From contig NZ_JBFAAI010000003.1 in NCBI RefSeq assembly GCF_040639655.1, positions 506,483 to 570,482 of the forward strand: a DNA stretch of 64,000 nt, read 5' to 3'. Made by a program: the position numbers and the translations under genes. This document shows positions 52,061 through 60,980 of this stretch, one piece after another. This stretch comes from Actinoplanes sp040639655 (GTDB lineage: Bacteria > Actinomycetota > Actinomycetes > Mycobacteriales > Micromonosporaceae). The notes beneath the pieces are model-generated. The model was not told where the DNA came from. It ran no database searches and saw only the letters and a list, made by a program, of their open reading frames with translations. How positions within the stretch are numbered: the stretch's first letter is position 1; the number at the start of each line of letters is the position of its first letter.

Positions 52061-53245
52061 TCAGAAAAGATTGCCGAGCTGGAAGAGCAGATTGTCCCAC
52101 CACTCGGACACGACGGTTAGGTACGCCTTCCCCACCGTGGACACCGCCATCGCCGAGGCCATCGCGGCCAGCGCCGACAGCACCAGCAGCAGCACCGCCG
52201 ACCCGGAGATGCTCTGCCGGTAGAGCCGGCTCACACCTTTCGCGTCGACCAGCTTGCCGCCGACCTTGAGCCGGGTGAGGAACGTCGACGCCATGCCGCC
52301 GCGTCCCTTGTCGAGGAACTCGACCAGGTTGGCGTGTGTACCGACCGCCACGATCAGGGACGCGCCCTTCTCGTCGGCGAGCAGCATCGCCAGATCCTCG
52401 CTGGTCGCCGCGGCCGGGAAGGTCAGCGCGTCGACACCGAGGTTCTCCACCCGCTTGAGGCCGGGCGCCCGCCCGTCCGGGTAGGCGTGCACCACGATCT
52501 CGGCGCCACAGCGCAGCACGTCGTCGGTGACCGAGTCCATGTCCCCGATGATCATGTCGGGGGTGTAGCCGTTCTCCACCAGAGCGTCGGCACCGCCGTC
52601 GACGCCGATCAGAACCGGTTTGTACTCCCGGATGTACGGCCGGAGAACCTCCAGGTCCTCCTTGTAGTCGTAGCCGCGCACCACGATCAGCACGTGCCGC
52701 CCGCCGATCCGGGTCTGCACGTCCGGCACACCGACACCGTCGAGCAGCAGGTCGCGTTCCTGCTTCAGATAGTCCATGGTGTTCGCGGCGAACGCCTCGA
52801 GCTGCACGGACAGTCCCTCGCGTGCGTCGGCCATCGACTTGGCGACGCTCTCCGCGTCCTGCCGCACACCGGACGCGACCGGCTCACCGTCGAGCAGCAC
52901 CGTCTCGCCGTCGATCCCGATCGTCTGGCCCTCGCGCAGGCCGGCGAAGACGTCCTCGCCGAGATCGTCGACCAGGATCACGCCGCCCTGGATCAGCACC
53001 TCGGGACCCAGGTTCGGATAGCGCCCCGAGATCGACGGTTTCGCGTTGAGCACCGCCCTGACCCCGGCGGCGACCAGCGAGTCGGCCGCCACCCGGTCCA
53101 GGTCGACGTGATCGATCACGGCGATCTCGCCGGGTCGCAGCCGGCCGGTCAGGCGTTTGGTCCGCCGGTCCAGCCGGGCCACGCCGGAGACCGGACCGGG
53201 GTCGACGCTCCTGGTCCGGCGGAGGGTGGGAATGGGAAGTCGCAT
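52061..53245 (-). CDS. steA: SteA, putative cytokinetic-ring protein
   Basis: 394 residues. The cytoplasmic part (about 1-345) is a thiamin-pyrophosphokinase-like fold: VLIGVDGGADALVENGYTPD and MIIGDMDSVTDDVL. A C-terminal helix (about 350-372) then anchors it, followed by a short tail. In Corynebacterium SteA with SteB controls RipA-type cell-wall hydrolysis during division. ATG 53245 is used; an ATG 9 nt earlier is also possible. Confidence 0.9.
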   Translation of the reverse strand: MRLPIPTLRRTRSVDPGPVSGVARLDRRTKRLTGRLRPGEIAVIDHVDLDRVAADSLVAAGVRAVLNAKPSISGRYPNLGPEVLIQGGVILVDDLGEDVFAGLREGQTIGIDGETVLLDGEPVASGVRQDAESVAKSMADAREGLSVQLEAFAANTMDYLKQERDLLLDGVGVPDVQTRIGGRHVLIVVRGYDYKEDLEVLRPYIREYKPVLIGVDGGADALVENGYTPDMIIGDMDSVTDDVLRCGAEIVVHAYPDGRAPGLKRVENLGVDALTFPAAATSEDLAMLLADEKGASLIVAVGTHANLVEFLDKGRGGMASTFLTRLKVGGKLVDAKGVSRLYRQSISGSAVLLLVLSALAAMASAMAVSTVGKAYLTVVSEWWDNLLFQLGNLF

Positions 53246-53304
53246 CCCGGCCATCCTGACATGCCACCGCACCCGACGGCCCCGCGACATGCGCCAGCTC
53301 ACCT

Positions 53305-55065
53305 CTAGGAAGCGCGTTTCTCCCGCGCGGCCACGGAGAGTAACTCCTCAGCATGCGCGATACCCAGGTCGGAATCGGGCAGACCAGCCAGCATCCGGGA
53401 CAATTCCCTGGCTCGCTCGGTTTCTTCCACAATGCGCACACCACTGGTGGTGATCGCCCCACCGGTGTCCTTCGCGACCACCAGGTGACGATCGGCGAAT
53501 GCCGCGACCTGCGGCAGGTGCGTCACGACCAACACCTGATGGGTACGAGCAAGGCGCGCCAGCCGCCGGCCGATCTCCACCGCGGCCGTGCCGCCCACAC
53601 CGGAGTCCACCTCGTCGAACACCAGGGTCGGCGGCCCACCGGCGCCGGCGAACACCACCTCGATCGCCAGCATCACCCGGGACAGCTCGCCTCCGGAGGC
53701 GCCCTTCTGCAGGGGCAACGCCGGCGCACCGGGATGCGCGTGCAGCCGCAGCTCCACCTCGTCGGCGCCGTCGGCACCGGCGGCCAGGGTCGCACCGTCG
53801 ACGGTCACGGCCGGCTCGTCCCGCACCGGCGCCCGGGTCAGCACCGCCACCTCGACCCGCGAGTGTGGCATCGCCAGCCCGGCCAGCTCCACGCTGACCG
53901 CCTCGGAGAACCGCCCGGCCGCCTCCCGCCGGGCCGCGGTCAGCCGCCCGGCCAGCTCGCCGACCGTCACCTCGAGCCGCTGCCGCTCCTTGTCGAGTTC
54001 GTCGAGCAGCTCGTCGGACGAGTCCAGCTCGCCCAGCTTGGTGCGGGCGTTCTCCGCCCAGGCGATCACACCGTCGATGTCGTCGGCGTATTTGCGGGTC
54101 AGCGCCCGCAGCGCGGCCCGCCGCTCGTAGATCGCCTCCAGCCGGGCCGGATCCGCGTCGAGCGTGCCGAGATAGGCCGACAGCTCCGAGGAGACGTCAC
54201 CCACCAGGGTGGCCGCCTCCTCGATCCGGGCCGCGAGGTCACCGAGCGACGAGTCGACCGCCGACTGGCCCTCGAGCGTGCGCCGGGCCAGACCCAGCAG
54301 CTGCGTGGCGTCGGGGGTGTCGTCGGCCACCTCCACCCCACCGGCCAGTGCCTGCGCCGCCAGGGCCGCCGCGACCCGCAGCCCCTCGGCGTGCTCCAGC
54401 CGCTGCACCTCGTTACGCAGGTCGTCGTCCTCACCGGGCTGCGGGTCCACCCGGGTGATCTCGTCGAGGCCCAGCTTGAGCAGATCGGCCTCCTGCGAGC
54501 GCTGCCGCGCGTTGCGGCGGCGGTCGGCCAGGTCCTCGACCACGGCACGCCACCGGACGAACGCCTCCTTGTAGGAGTCGATCAGCTTCTCGTGCTCCGG
54601 GCCGGCGAAACGGTCCAGCGCGGACCGCTGCTCCGACGGGCGCAGCAGTCTCAGCTGGTCGGACTGGCCGTGCACGGCCAGCACCTGCTCACCCAGCTCG
54701 CTCAGGGTCGACACCGGCATGCTCCGGCCGCCGACATGCGCCCGGGACCGGCCCTCGGCCGTCACCGTGCGGCTCAGCAACACCGAGCCGTCGTCGTCGA
54801 CCTCGCCGCCCGCATCGGCGACCCGGGTCCGCACCGCGTCGCCCAGGGTGCCCCGCAGATTGAGCCGGCCCTCGACCACGGCCCGGCCCGGATCAGCCCG
54901 CACCCGGCCGGCGTCGGCCCGCCCGCCGAACAGCAGTCCGAGACCGGTCACCACCATCGTCTTACCGGCCCCGGTCTCGCCGGTGATCACATTCATGCCC
55001 GACGTGAGCCGCAGCGTCGTGTCGTCGATGACGCCGAGCCCGGTGATGCGCAGTTCCTCAAGCAC
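53305..55065 (-). CDS. recN: DNA repair ATPase RecN
   Basis: 586 residues, SMC-like. Walker A GETGAGKT (about 29-36), long coiled coils (about 160-370), signature KGASGGELSRVMLAIE (about 478) and Walker B LVFDEVDSGVGG (about 505), plus THLPQVAAFADRHLVV. It holds DNA ends for double-strand-break repair. GTG 55065 lies 6 nt after TACTGT; no LexA-like box is visible upstream. Confidence 0.95.
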   Translation of the reverse strand: MLEELRITGLGVIDDTTLRLTSGMNVITGETGAGKTMVVTGLGLLFGGRADAGRVRADPGRAVVEGRLNLRGTLGDAVRTRVADAGGEVDDDGSVLLSRTVTAEGRSRAHVGGRSMPVSTLSELGEQVLAVHGQSDQLRLLRPSEQRSALDRFAGPEHEKLIDSYKEAFVRWRAVVEDLADRRRNARQRSQEADLLKLGLDEITRVDPQPGEDDDLRNEVQRLEHAEGLRVAAALAAQALAGGVEVADDTPDATQLLGLARRTLEGQSAVDSSLGDLAARIEEAATLVGDVSSELSAYLGTLDADPARLEAIYERRAALRALTRKYADDIDGVIAWAENARTKLGELDSSDELLDELDKERQRLEVTVGELAGRLTAARREAAGRFSEAVSVELAGLAMPHSRVEVAVLTRAPVRDEPAVTVDGATLAAGADGADEVELRLHAHPGAPALPLQKGASGGELSRVMLAIEVVFAGAGGPPTLVFDEVDSGVGGTAAVEIGRRLARLARTHQVLVVTHLPQVAAFADRHLVVAKDTGGAITTSGVRIVEETERARELSRMLAGLPDSDLGIAHAEELLSVAAREKRAS

Positions 55066-55071
55066 AGCCAG

Positions 55072-55077
55072 ACAGTA
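55072..55077 (-). promoter_or_regulatory. -10 box for leaderless recN
   Basis: TACTGT on the minus strand ends 6 nt before GTG 55065. A TTGGGC at 55097-55102 with a 19-nt spacer might be a weak -35. Confidence 0.45.
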
Positions 55078-55116
55078 TCGGGACCCCCCGACAATTGCCC
55101 AACGGCGCAGGTCTGA

Positions 55117-56004
55117 TCAGCGTCGATTCCCGCGCCACCCGACGACCGGCAGACCGAACTTCGCGACCAGCGTGTCGGTGAACGGACGCGGTGCCAGCCG
55201 GACCAGGCGAACCGGCAGCCGGCCCCGTTCGACCGTCACCTGTGAGCCGGGCGGCAGGTCCCAGGTACGGCGCCCGTCGCAGCACAACACCGCAAAAGAC
55301 GTGTACGGGTCGACCGTCAGCACGAACGTCGACGTCGGCGCGGTCACCAGCGGCTTGGAGAACAGCGCGTGCGCACTGATCGGCACCAGCAGAAGCGCCT
55401 CCACCTCGGGCCAGACCACCGGGCCACCGGCGGAGAACGCGTACGCCGTCGACCCCGTCGGTGTGGCGCAAACCACACCGTCGCAGCCGTACCGGGACAG
55501 CGGCCGGCCGTCGACGTCCACCATCAGCTCGAGCATCTGGGCCCGCTGGCCCTTCTCCACGGTCACCTCGTTGAGCGCCCACGACTCGGCGATCAGACGG
55601 CCGTCGTACTCCGCCCGGACATCGAGCGTCAGCCGCTCGTCGACCGTGTAGTTGCCGGCCACCACCTCGGCGACCGCGTGGTCGATGTGATCGATCTCGG
55701 TCTCGGCGAGGAAGCCGACCTTGCCCAGATTGATCCCGAGCAGCGGAGCCTTCGCCGGCCGGGCCAGATCGGCGGCACGCAGAATGGTGCCGTCGCCACC
55801 GAGCGCCAGCACGATCTCCACACCGTCGGCCACGTCCGGGCCGAACACCGGCTCCACCCCCGGGGGCAGCTCCAGGTCGTCGACCTCCTCGGCGATCACC
55901 CGCACCTCGAAACCGGCGGCGATCAGGTCCAGCGCCACCGCACGGGCGTGCTGGGTACTCTGCCGGCGCCCGGTGTGCGTCACCAGCAGGGCCGAGCGCG
56001 TCAT
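55117..56004 (-). CDS. nadK: NAD kinase
   Basis: 295 residues. GGDGT at about 69-73, GINLGKVGFLAE near 92-103, NEVTVEKG and ATPTGSTAYAFSAGGPVV match the NAD/NADH kinase family. It makes NADP for biosynthesis and redox defence. ATG 56004 with GGAGGAG, overlapping the tlyA stop by 4 nt. The tlyA-nadK-recN order is conserved. Confidence 0.95.
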   Translation of the reverse strand: MTRSALLVTHTGRRQSTQHARAVALDLIAAGFEVRVIAEEVDDLELPPGVEPVFGPDVADGVEIVLALGGDGTILRAADLARPAKAPLLGINLGKVGFLAETEIDHIDHAVAEVVAGNYTVDERLTLDVRAEYDGRLIAESWALNEVTVEKGQRAQMLELMVDVDGRPLSRYGCDGVVCATPTGSTAYAFSAGGPVVWPEVEALLLVPISAHALFSKPLVTAPTSTFVLTVDPYTSFAVLCCDGRRTWDLPPGSQVTVERGRLPVRLVRLAPRPFTDTLVAKFGLPVVGWRGNRR

Positions 56005-56861
56005 TTCTCCTCCAAGAGAGCTTCTCCGGCGCCGGCCGTCGCCGCCGTCGTCGTCCCGGCCGGACCGGCCTCCACCACTGTCTCGATGCGGGCCGGGTCG
56101 GCAGGTGGCGCGTCCCGCCGGAACCACACGAAGAACTCCACGTTGCCGCTCGGCCCCGGCAGCGGGCTCGCCGTCACGCCGGCCACCCCCAGCCCCAGCT
56201 CCGCGGCCGCCGCCGCCACGTCCAGCACCGCCTCGGCCCGCAGCCGCCAGTCACGAACCACACCGCCCGAGCCGACCCGCTCCTTGCCGACCTCGAACTG
56301 CGGTTTCACCATCAGCGCCAGATCACCGTCCGGCCCGGTGCACCCGGCCAGCGCCGGCAGCACCAGCCGCAGCGAGATGAAGGAGAGATCCGCCACGGTC
56401 AGATCGACCGGTCCGCCGATCGACTCGGCGGTGATCGAACGCACATTGGTCCGCTCCTGCACCACCACCCGCTCGTCGGTGCGGATCGGCCAGGCCAGCT
56501 GCCCGTACCCGACGTCCACCGCCACCACCTGCCGGGCCCCGGCGCGCAGCAGCACATCGGTGAACCCGCCGGTCGACGCACCCGCGTCCAGGCAGCGACG
56601 TCCCGCCACGGTCAGGCCGCCGGCCCCGAAGGCCGCCAGGGCGCCGGCGAGCTTGTGGCCACCCCGCGACACGTACTCGTCCTTCGGGTCCTCCCCGGTC
56701 ACCAGGATCGGATCGGCGGGGTCGACCATCGCGGCCACCTTCAGCGCGGCGGTGCCACGCACCTGCACCCGGCCGGCCGCGACGAGCGCTGCGGCCTGCT
56801 CCCGGGAGCGGGCGAGCTTGCGACGGACGAGCTCGGCGTCGAGACGCGCACGGCGGGCCAT
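56001..56861 (-). CDS. tlyA: 16S/23S rRNA methyltransferase TlyA
   Basis: 286 residues. An S4 RNA-binding domain (about 1-60) is followed by an FtsJ-like SAM fold: CLDAGASTGGFTDVLLRAGA (about 91-110), VDVGYGQLAW and VKPQFEVGKERVG. It 2'-O-methylates rRNA, which sets capreomycin sensitivity. ATG 56861 with AAGGA five nt upstream. The C-terminal Ala/Thr/Gly-rich tail is a short extension. Confidence 0.94.
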   Translation of the reverse strand: MARRARLDAELVRRKLARSREQAAALVAAGRVQVRGTAALKVAAMVDPADPILVTGEDPKDEYVSRGGHKLAGALAAFGAGGLTVAGRRCLDAGASTGGFTDVLLRAGARQVVAVDVGYGQLAWPIRTDERVVVQERTNVRSITAESIGGPVDLTVADLSFISLRLVLPALAGCTGPDGDLALMVKPQFEVGKERVGSGGVVRDWRLRAEAVLDVAAAAAELGLGVAGVTASPLPGPSGNVEFFVWFRRDAPPADPARIETVVEAGPAGTTTAATAGAGEALLEEK

Positions 56862-56969
56862 CAAGATCCTTTTATTCGGTACGGGCGGTCGATGCTTTTC
56901 GGTACGGCCGGTCGGTTCGGCCGTACCGCCGGTTCTTCCCCCGCAGCTTCGGCCAACCACGAACAATCG

Positions 56970-57320
56970 TCAACGATCGATGCTCGCGAGAGTCTCCTGG
57001 AGCACCTGGTGCGCCGCCTCGTACTCGGCGATCTGCTCGGCCGGAGCCAGCCGGGAAGCGTTGGCCAGCGACCGTAGCACCGCGTCCACGGCCGGGTGCC
57101 CGGTGTCCTCCCCGCTGTGCGCAGCGACCGATACCACGGCCCGCGGTCCGTCCACCGGTGCACCGGGCTGACCGGACTGCGAACCGGGCTGCGGAAGACC
57201 GGACTGCAGGCCGGACGGTGAAGGACCAAGCTGAGAAGGACCGGGCTGTGGAGGACCGGGCTGTGGGCCGGGCTGTGGAGGACCGGGCCGCGGGCCGGGC
57301 TGCGGCGAGTAGGGATTCAC
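56970..57320 (-). CDS. Pro/Gly/Gln-rich protein with a small conserved C-terminal region
   Basis: 116 residues. Residues 3-60 are disordered PQPGPxPGP repeats, then HPAVDAVLRSLANASRLAPA and EQIAEYEAAHQVLQETLASI, a helical segment preserved in this position in actinomycetes. No function known; possibly a scaffold. GTG start overlaps the ribosome site of the preceding gene's end. It is the first gene after the phasin-like gene and before tlyA. Confidence 0.72.
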   Translation of the reverse strand: MNPYSPQPGPRPGPPQPGPQPGPPQPGPSQLGPSPSGLQSGLPQPGSQSGQPGAPVDGPRAVVSVAAHSGEDTGHPAVDAVLRSLANASRLAPAEQIAEYEAAHQVLQETLASIDR

Positions 57321-57324
57321 TGCC

Positions 57325-58635
57325 TCACGTCTCCGAAGTCTCGGTCCGGCTGATCGTCTCCGACGCCGGTTTCTGCTGCGTCGGCACCTGCGTGGCCTTC
57401 TTCGCCGGTGCGGACCGCCGCGTCTCCTGCGTGCTGGGCGTCTGCTTGGCAGGCGTCTGCCTGACCGCCGTCTGCCTGACCGCCGTCTGCTTGGCGGGCG
57501 TCTGCTTGGCGGGCGTCTGCTTGGCGGGAGCCTTCTTCGCCGACGTCCGCTGGGGCGCCGCCTTCACGGCCCGTTCCGATGCCGGCTTCCCGGCGAAATC
57601 CGGCGCTGCCTCGTCGGCCTGCTGAGCTTTATCGGCCAACACCGGCGCGGTCTGGTCGCTCTTCGAAGCCGTCTCGCCCGGCTCCGGCGCCACCGTCCTG
57701 TCAGCCGTCGCCGGTTCCACGAACACCGGCGCCGCAGCGGCCGTCTTCCGCGGAGCCCGCTTGACGGGCGGCGTCTCACCCGTGGCGGCCGGCGCGGACT
57801 TGGCCGGCGCCGCCTTGGCGGGTGCCGGCGCGGACCTGGGCGCCGCCTTGGCAGGCACCGACTTCGCCGGCGCGTCGTTCACGGACGTCGACGTACCCGG
57901 AGTCGTCTCGGCTGTCGGCGTCCCGCCTACCATCGGCTTGGCCAGCGTCGAACTGACCGGCGCCGCCTTGACCGCCGCGGGCTTCACCGGGGTCGCCTCG
58001 ACCGCCGCGGGCTTCACCGGGGTCGCCTCGACCGCCGCGGGCGTGCCCTTTGCCGGCGCAGCCTTCGCCGCGGCGCGTTTGGCCGGGGCACGCTTGGCCG
58101 AAGTGCGTTTCGCCGGTGTGGGCTCCCCCGCCGGAGCGGCCGCCGTCGAACCGGTCGCCGCCGGAGCCGCCGCCGCATTGGCCGGCCCGGCCGCCGGTTC
58201 GGTGCCTGCCGCCGGCATCGCGTTCGGTTTCGCCTTGAGCGCCTTCTTGGCCACCGTCTTCTTCGCCGGCGGTGGCACCGGCGCCGGCTGCTCCAGCCGC
58301 GTACCGCCGGTTACCTCGGCCGTGCTCACCCGGGTCTGCGCGTCGCGCAACTGCCGTTCCAGGTCACGCACCTTGGTCGTGAGGTCGGACACCTCCTCGG
58401 CGGTGGCGAGTCCCACCCGTCCGAGGGCCCGGTCCACCTCGTACCGGACGATGTTCGTCAGTGCCTCACGATTCGCGATGCCCGCCGACAGCAGGTCCTC
58501 GACCAGGCCCTGCATCTGTGCCGCCGTGGCCCCGCCCCGGTTGAGCAGCTCCCCGGCGACCTGTTGCGCCTTCTTCCGGGGGGCCTCCGTCAAACCGAGT
58601 GCCAGGTCCAGATATGCCCGCCATGCGTCCGGCAT
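57325..58635 (-). CDS. Phasin-like N-domain fused to a histone-H1-like Ala/Lys/Pro tail
   Basis: 436 residues. Residues 1-115 are helical and coiled-coil (LALGLTEAPRKKAQQVAGEL, VEDLLSAGIANREALTNIVR), resembling the polyhydroxyalkanoate-phasin regulatory family. Residues about 130-436 are low complexity: KRTSAKRAPAKRAAAKAAPA, repeated VEATPVKPAA units and KQTPAKQTPAKQ runs, as in bacterial H1-like proteins. Its dual nature suggests a PhaF-like protein joining granules or the nucleoid. ATG start with GAGG. Confidence 0.78.
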   Translation of the reverse strand: MPDAWRAYLDLALGLTEAPRKKAQQVAGELLNRGGATAAQMQGLVEDLLSAGIANREALTNIVRYEVDRALGRVGLATAEEVSDLTTKVRDLERQLRDAQTRVSTAEVTGGTRLEQPAPVPPPAKKTVAKKALKAKPNAMPAAGTEPAAGPANAAAAPAATGSTAAAPAGEPTPAKRTSAKRAPAKRAAAKAAPAKGTPAAVEATPVKPAAVEATPVKPAAVKAAPVSSTLAKPMVGGTPTAETTPGTSTSVNDAPAKSVPAKAAPRSAPAPAKAAPAKSAPAATGETPPVKRAPRKTAAAAPVFVEPATADRTVAPEPGETASKSDQTAPVLADKAQQADEAAPDFAGKPASERAVKAAPQRTSAKKAPAKQTPAKQTPAKQTAVRQTAVRQTPAKQTPSTQETRRSAPAKKATQVPTQQKPASETISRTETSET

Positions 58636-58731
58636 GTCTCGCCTCCTCTCGCCGCGTCGGGTGCCACGCTACCGGGCACCTCCGGGAAACTCCTGAGGTA
58701 CCGTGCTGGTGTCGTGAGGGAGGATGCGCTT

Positions 58732-59067
58732 ATGGCCACCGTGGACGACTGCCGCCAGGCGCTGTACGACCTGGCCGCCCGCCTCGACACCAATGCCGAG
58801 GCACAGGGGCGCCTCGATCTGGACCGCACCCTCGCCTGCCGTGTCACCGATCTCGGTGCCGCCTTCCACGCCCGTATCACGGGCGGCCGGCTGGTCGACA
58901 TCGCCGACGGCGACGACCCGAAGGCGAAGATCGCCCTGATCACTGCGAGCGACGACCTGCTTCTGCTGGTGTCCGGCAGGCTCGACGTGACCCGAGCGAT
59001 CGCCACCCGGCAGATCAGCATCAAGGCGAACCCGTTCGACCTGCTCAAGCTCCGCAAACTCCTCTGA
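58732..59067 (+). CDS. SCP2 sterol-carrier-like protein
   Basis: 111 residues. LDRTLACRVTDLGAAFHARI and KAKIALITASDDLLLLVSGR match the SCP2 lipid-binding fold, followed by the basic DVTRAIATRQISIKANPFDLLKLRKLL segment (cited in part: TRAIATRQISIKANPFDL). A cytoplasmic hydrophobic-ligand carrier. ATG 58732 lies 8 nt after GGAGG; longer in-frame starts lack it. Divergent from the phasin-like gene. Confidence 0.88.
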   Translation: MATVDDCRQALYDLAARLDTNAEAQGRLDLDRTLACRVTDLGAAFHARITGGRLVDIADGDDPKAKIALITASDDLLLLVSGRLDVTRAIATRQISIKANPFDLLKLRKLL

Positions 59068-59179
59068 GACCGACCGCCGGCGGCTGTGCCCGGGGATACG
59101 GTCCCGGTTGCCGGTGAGTTCAAAGGATCAACACCATCAGTCGCGGATCGTACGATCGCGCGCTGTCGCACACGCTCCG

Positions 59180-60293
59180 TCAGCGGCCGGCCGTCGCGGA
59201 GAGGCTCTGCAACCCGGAGAGGACCTGGTCGGCCGCCGCGGTGGCCGCTGACAGCTGCGTGGTCACCTCGGCGAGTACCGACGCCTGTTCCTCCACCGAG
59301 GACGCGATGTTCAGCTGAAGCTGGTGGATGTCGTCGACCGCCCCGGTGGTGGACGCGAACGTCTCCGCCACGATCGCGGAGATCACCTGGTTGACCTTCT
59401 GCACCGACGTGGCCGTCTCCCGGGCCAGGTCCTTGACCTCACCGGCGACCACCGCGAATCCCTTGCCCAGCTCCCCGGCCCGGGCCGCCTCGAGGGTGGC
59501 GTTCAGCGCGAGCAGGTTGGTCGGCTCGGCCGATGAGGCGATGATCGCGTTCACGTCGGCGATCTCCCCGATTGACTTCTCCAGCTGCCGGACCTTCTCC
59601 CCGGCCGACGCCGCCGCCTCCTTGCCGGAGGAGGCGGTCCCGGCCGCCCGCGCCCGCGCCACTCGTCGGGCGGCCCGCTCCCGGGAATCCTGCTCGGCGC
59701 GTTCCCCCTCGCGGCCAGCCTCGCCGGCCTGCCGCGACAACACCTCGTTCTCGCGTTCCGCCTGCTCAGCGAAGCGCCAGAAGACCACGATGCCGGCCAC
59801 TTCGAGGGTGAGCAGCCCGGCGTGCACCGCGACCATCCCGATCGCGGCGGCGATGCCCATGTGGTGCTCGCCGAAGACCCGTTCCGGCGACAGCAGCCCC
59901 AGCACCCGTGATGCAGCACCACCACGACGATCGCCGACACCAGCGGCGTCCACTGCTGGTAGAGCGCCACGAAGATGAGCACCGCGTACAGGTGGATGTG
60001 GGTGGACATCTCCCCACCGGTCAGCTCGATCGCCACGAAGGTGCACGCGATCAGCCCGACGCTGACGTGACTTGCCCGGCCTTTAGCCGACGGGACCAGG
60101 CCCGCCGGCGCCGCCCCACACCGCGACGGCGCCGGACAGCAGCACCGCCTCCCACGGCGATCGCGGGCCGAGAATGCCGACGACCAGGAAGATCGGCACG
60201 TGGAACCAGAGAAACCGGCTGACGATCCGATGCCGGGCCTGCCACGACGCCTCGGAGAGCCGGGTGCCACGCGGCAGCGTAAGAGAAGTCACA
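59180..60293 (-). pseudogene. Frameshifted methyl-accepting chemotaxis protein
   Basis: Three frames together read a full receptor. Frame 1 (start GTG 60293) gives SLTLPRGTRLSEASWQARHR and a membrane helix; frame 2 gives CTFVAIELTGGEMSTHIHLY and more helices; frame 3 gives VLGLLSPERVFGEHHMG, another helix, a coiled coil and the signalling tip SAEPTNLLALNATLEAARAG. The frame 2-to-3 shift is at 59905-59907, where one G of an expected GGGG (HHG-VLG) is missing; the other shift is near 60085-60125. Two breaks suggest a true pseudogene, though sequencing error is possible. Confidence 0.8.
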
Positions 60294-60436
60294 CTCCTCC
60301 GATCGGCCGGGGGACGACAGGCATGACCCCTCAGGGCAAAAGGCGGAAGGTGTGCCTGCCAGGCCATGAACGGTGCCACGATGAACGAAGGGAACCCAAC
60401 GGCCGGCGGCTGTGCCGGCCCGAACAGGGAGGGACC

Positions 60437-60721
60437 ATGAAACAACCCCGTCCCGGCCTCCCGCGCTTCGACGCCACGGTGTCCGCCGCGAACGTGCACG
60501 AGCGCGCCGAGCAGGTGGCAGTACCCGACTTCGACTGGATGAGCACCCCGGTCGTGGCGATGGTCGACGGCATGCTGCACATCGATCCGGACACACCACT
60601 GCCGTCCCGTCACCGCTACAGGATTCCGCGCCCGGCGGGAGGCCCGCAGGTCACCCCGGTCGACGACGCGGCGCAGAGCGGCGGCCTTCTCCTGGCAGCG
60701 TTGACCCGGATCCGTCACTGA
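60437..60721 (+). CDS. Small hypothetical protein
   Basis: 94 residues. MKQPRPGLPRFDATVSAANV, then VAVPDFDWMSTPVVAMVDGM. No motif or family recognised. A strong AGGGAGGG precedes ATG 60437. Cytosolic, mildly basic. It lies between the receptor pseudogene and the repeat region. Confidence 0.65.
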   Translation: MKQPRPGLPRFDATVSAANVHERAEQVAVPDFDWMSTPVVAMVDGMLHIDPDTPLPSRHRYRIPRPAGGPQVTPVDDAAQSGGLLLAALTRIRH

Positions 60722-60820
60722 CCGCCTGGAGAGCCACCACCGATGCGTCACCTCATCGCGGCGGTCGCCGGCCGGCGCGAGCCCGCCGGTGGCCTACGGC
60801 CTGTCCGGCAAATCGGATCG

Positions 60821-60961
60821 TCACGCCGGGTCACGCCCTAGGCCGGTGATGAGCCCGGCCGCCTCGTCGGCGAAGGGTATCCGCCCGCAAATCCTCACGC
60901 CCGGTCACGCTCGAGGCCGGTGATGCGCCCGGCCGCCTCGTCGGCGAAGGCGATCCGCCCG
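60821..60961. repeat. 67-bp direct repeat, two copies
   Basis: 60821-60887 and 60895-60961 differ at only a few positions, 74 bp apart. Read on the minus strand each encodes GRI[A/P]FADEAAG[R/L]ITGL and ends at TGA. This suggests a duplicated gene end, but no start or rest of the gene is visible. The 60722-60980 gap holds nothing else I can support. Confidence 0.75.
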
Positions 60962-60980
60962 TAACGGGTGTGACGGAGAG

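Noticed and set aside
59146..59157. Palindrome GATCGTACGATC near the receptor pseudogene
   Set aside because: A 12-bp palindrome alone is expected by chance and is not linked to any start or promoter element.
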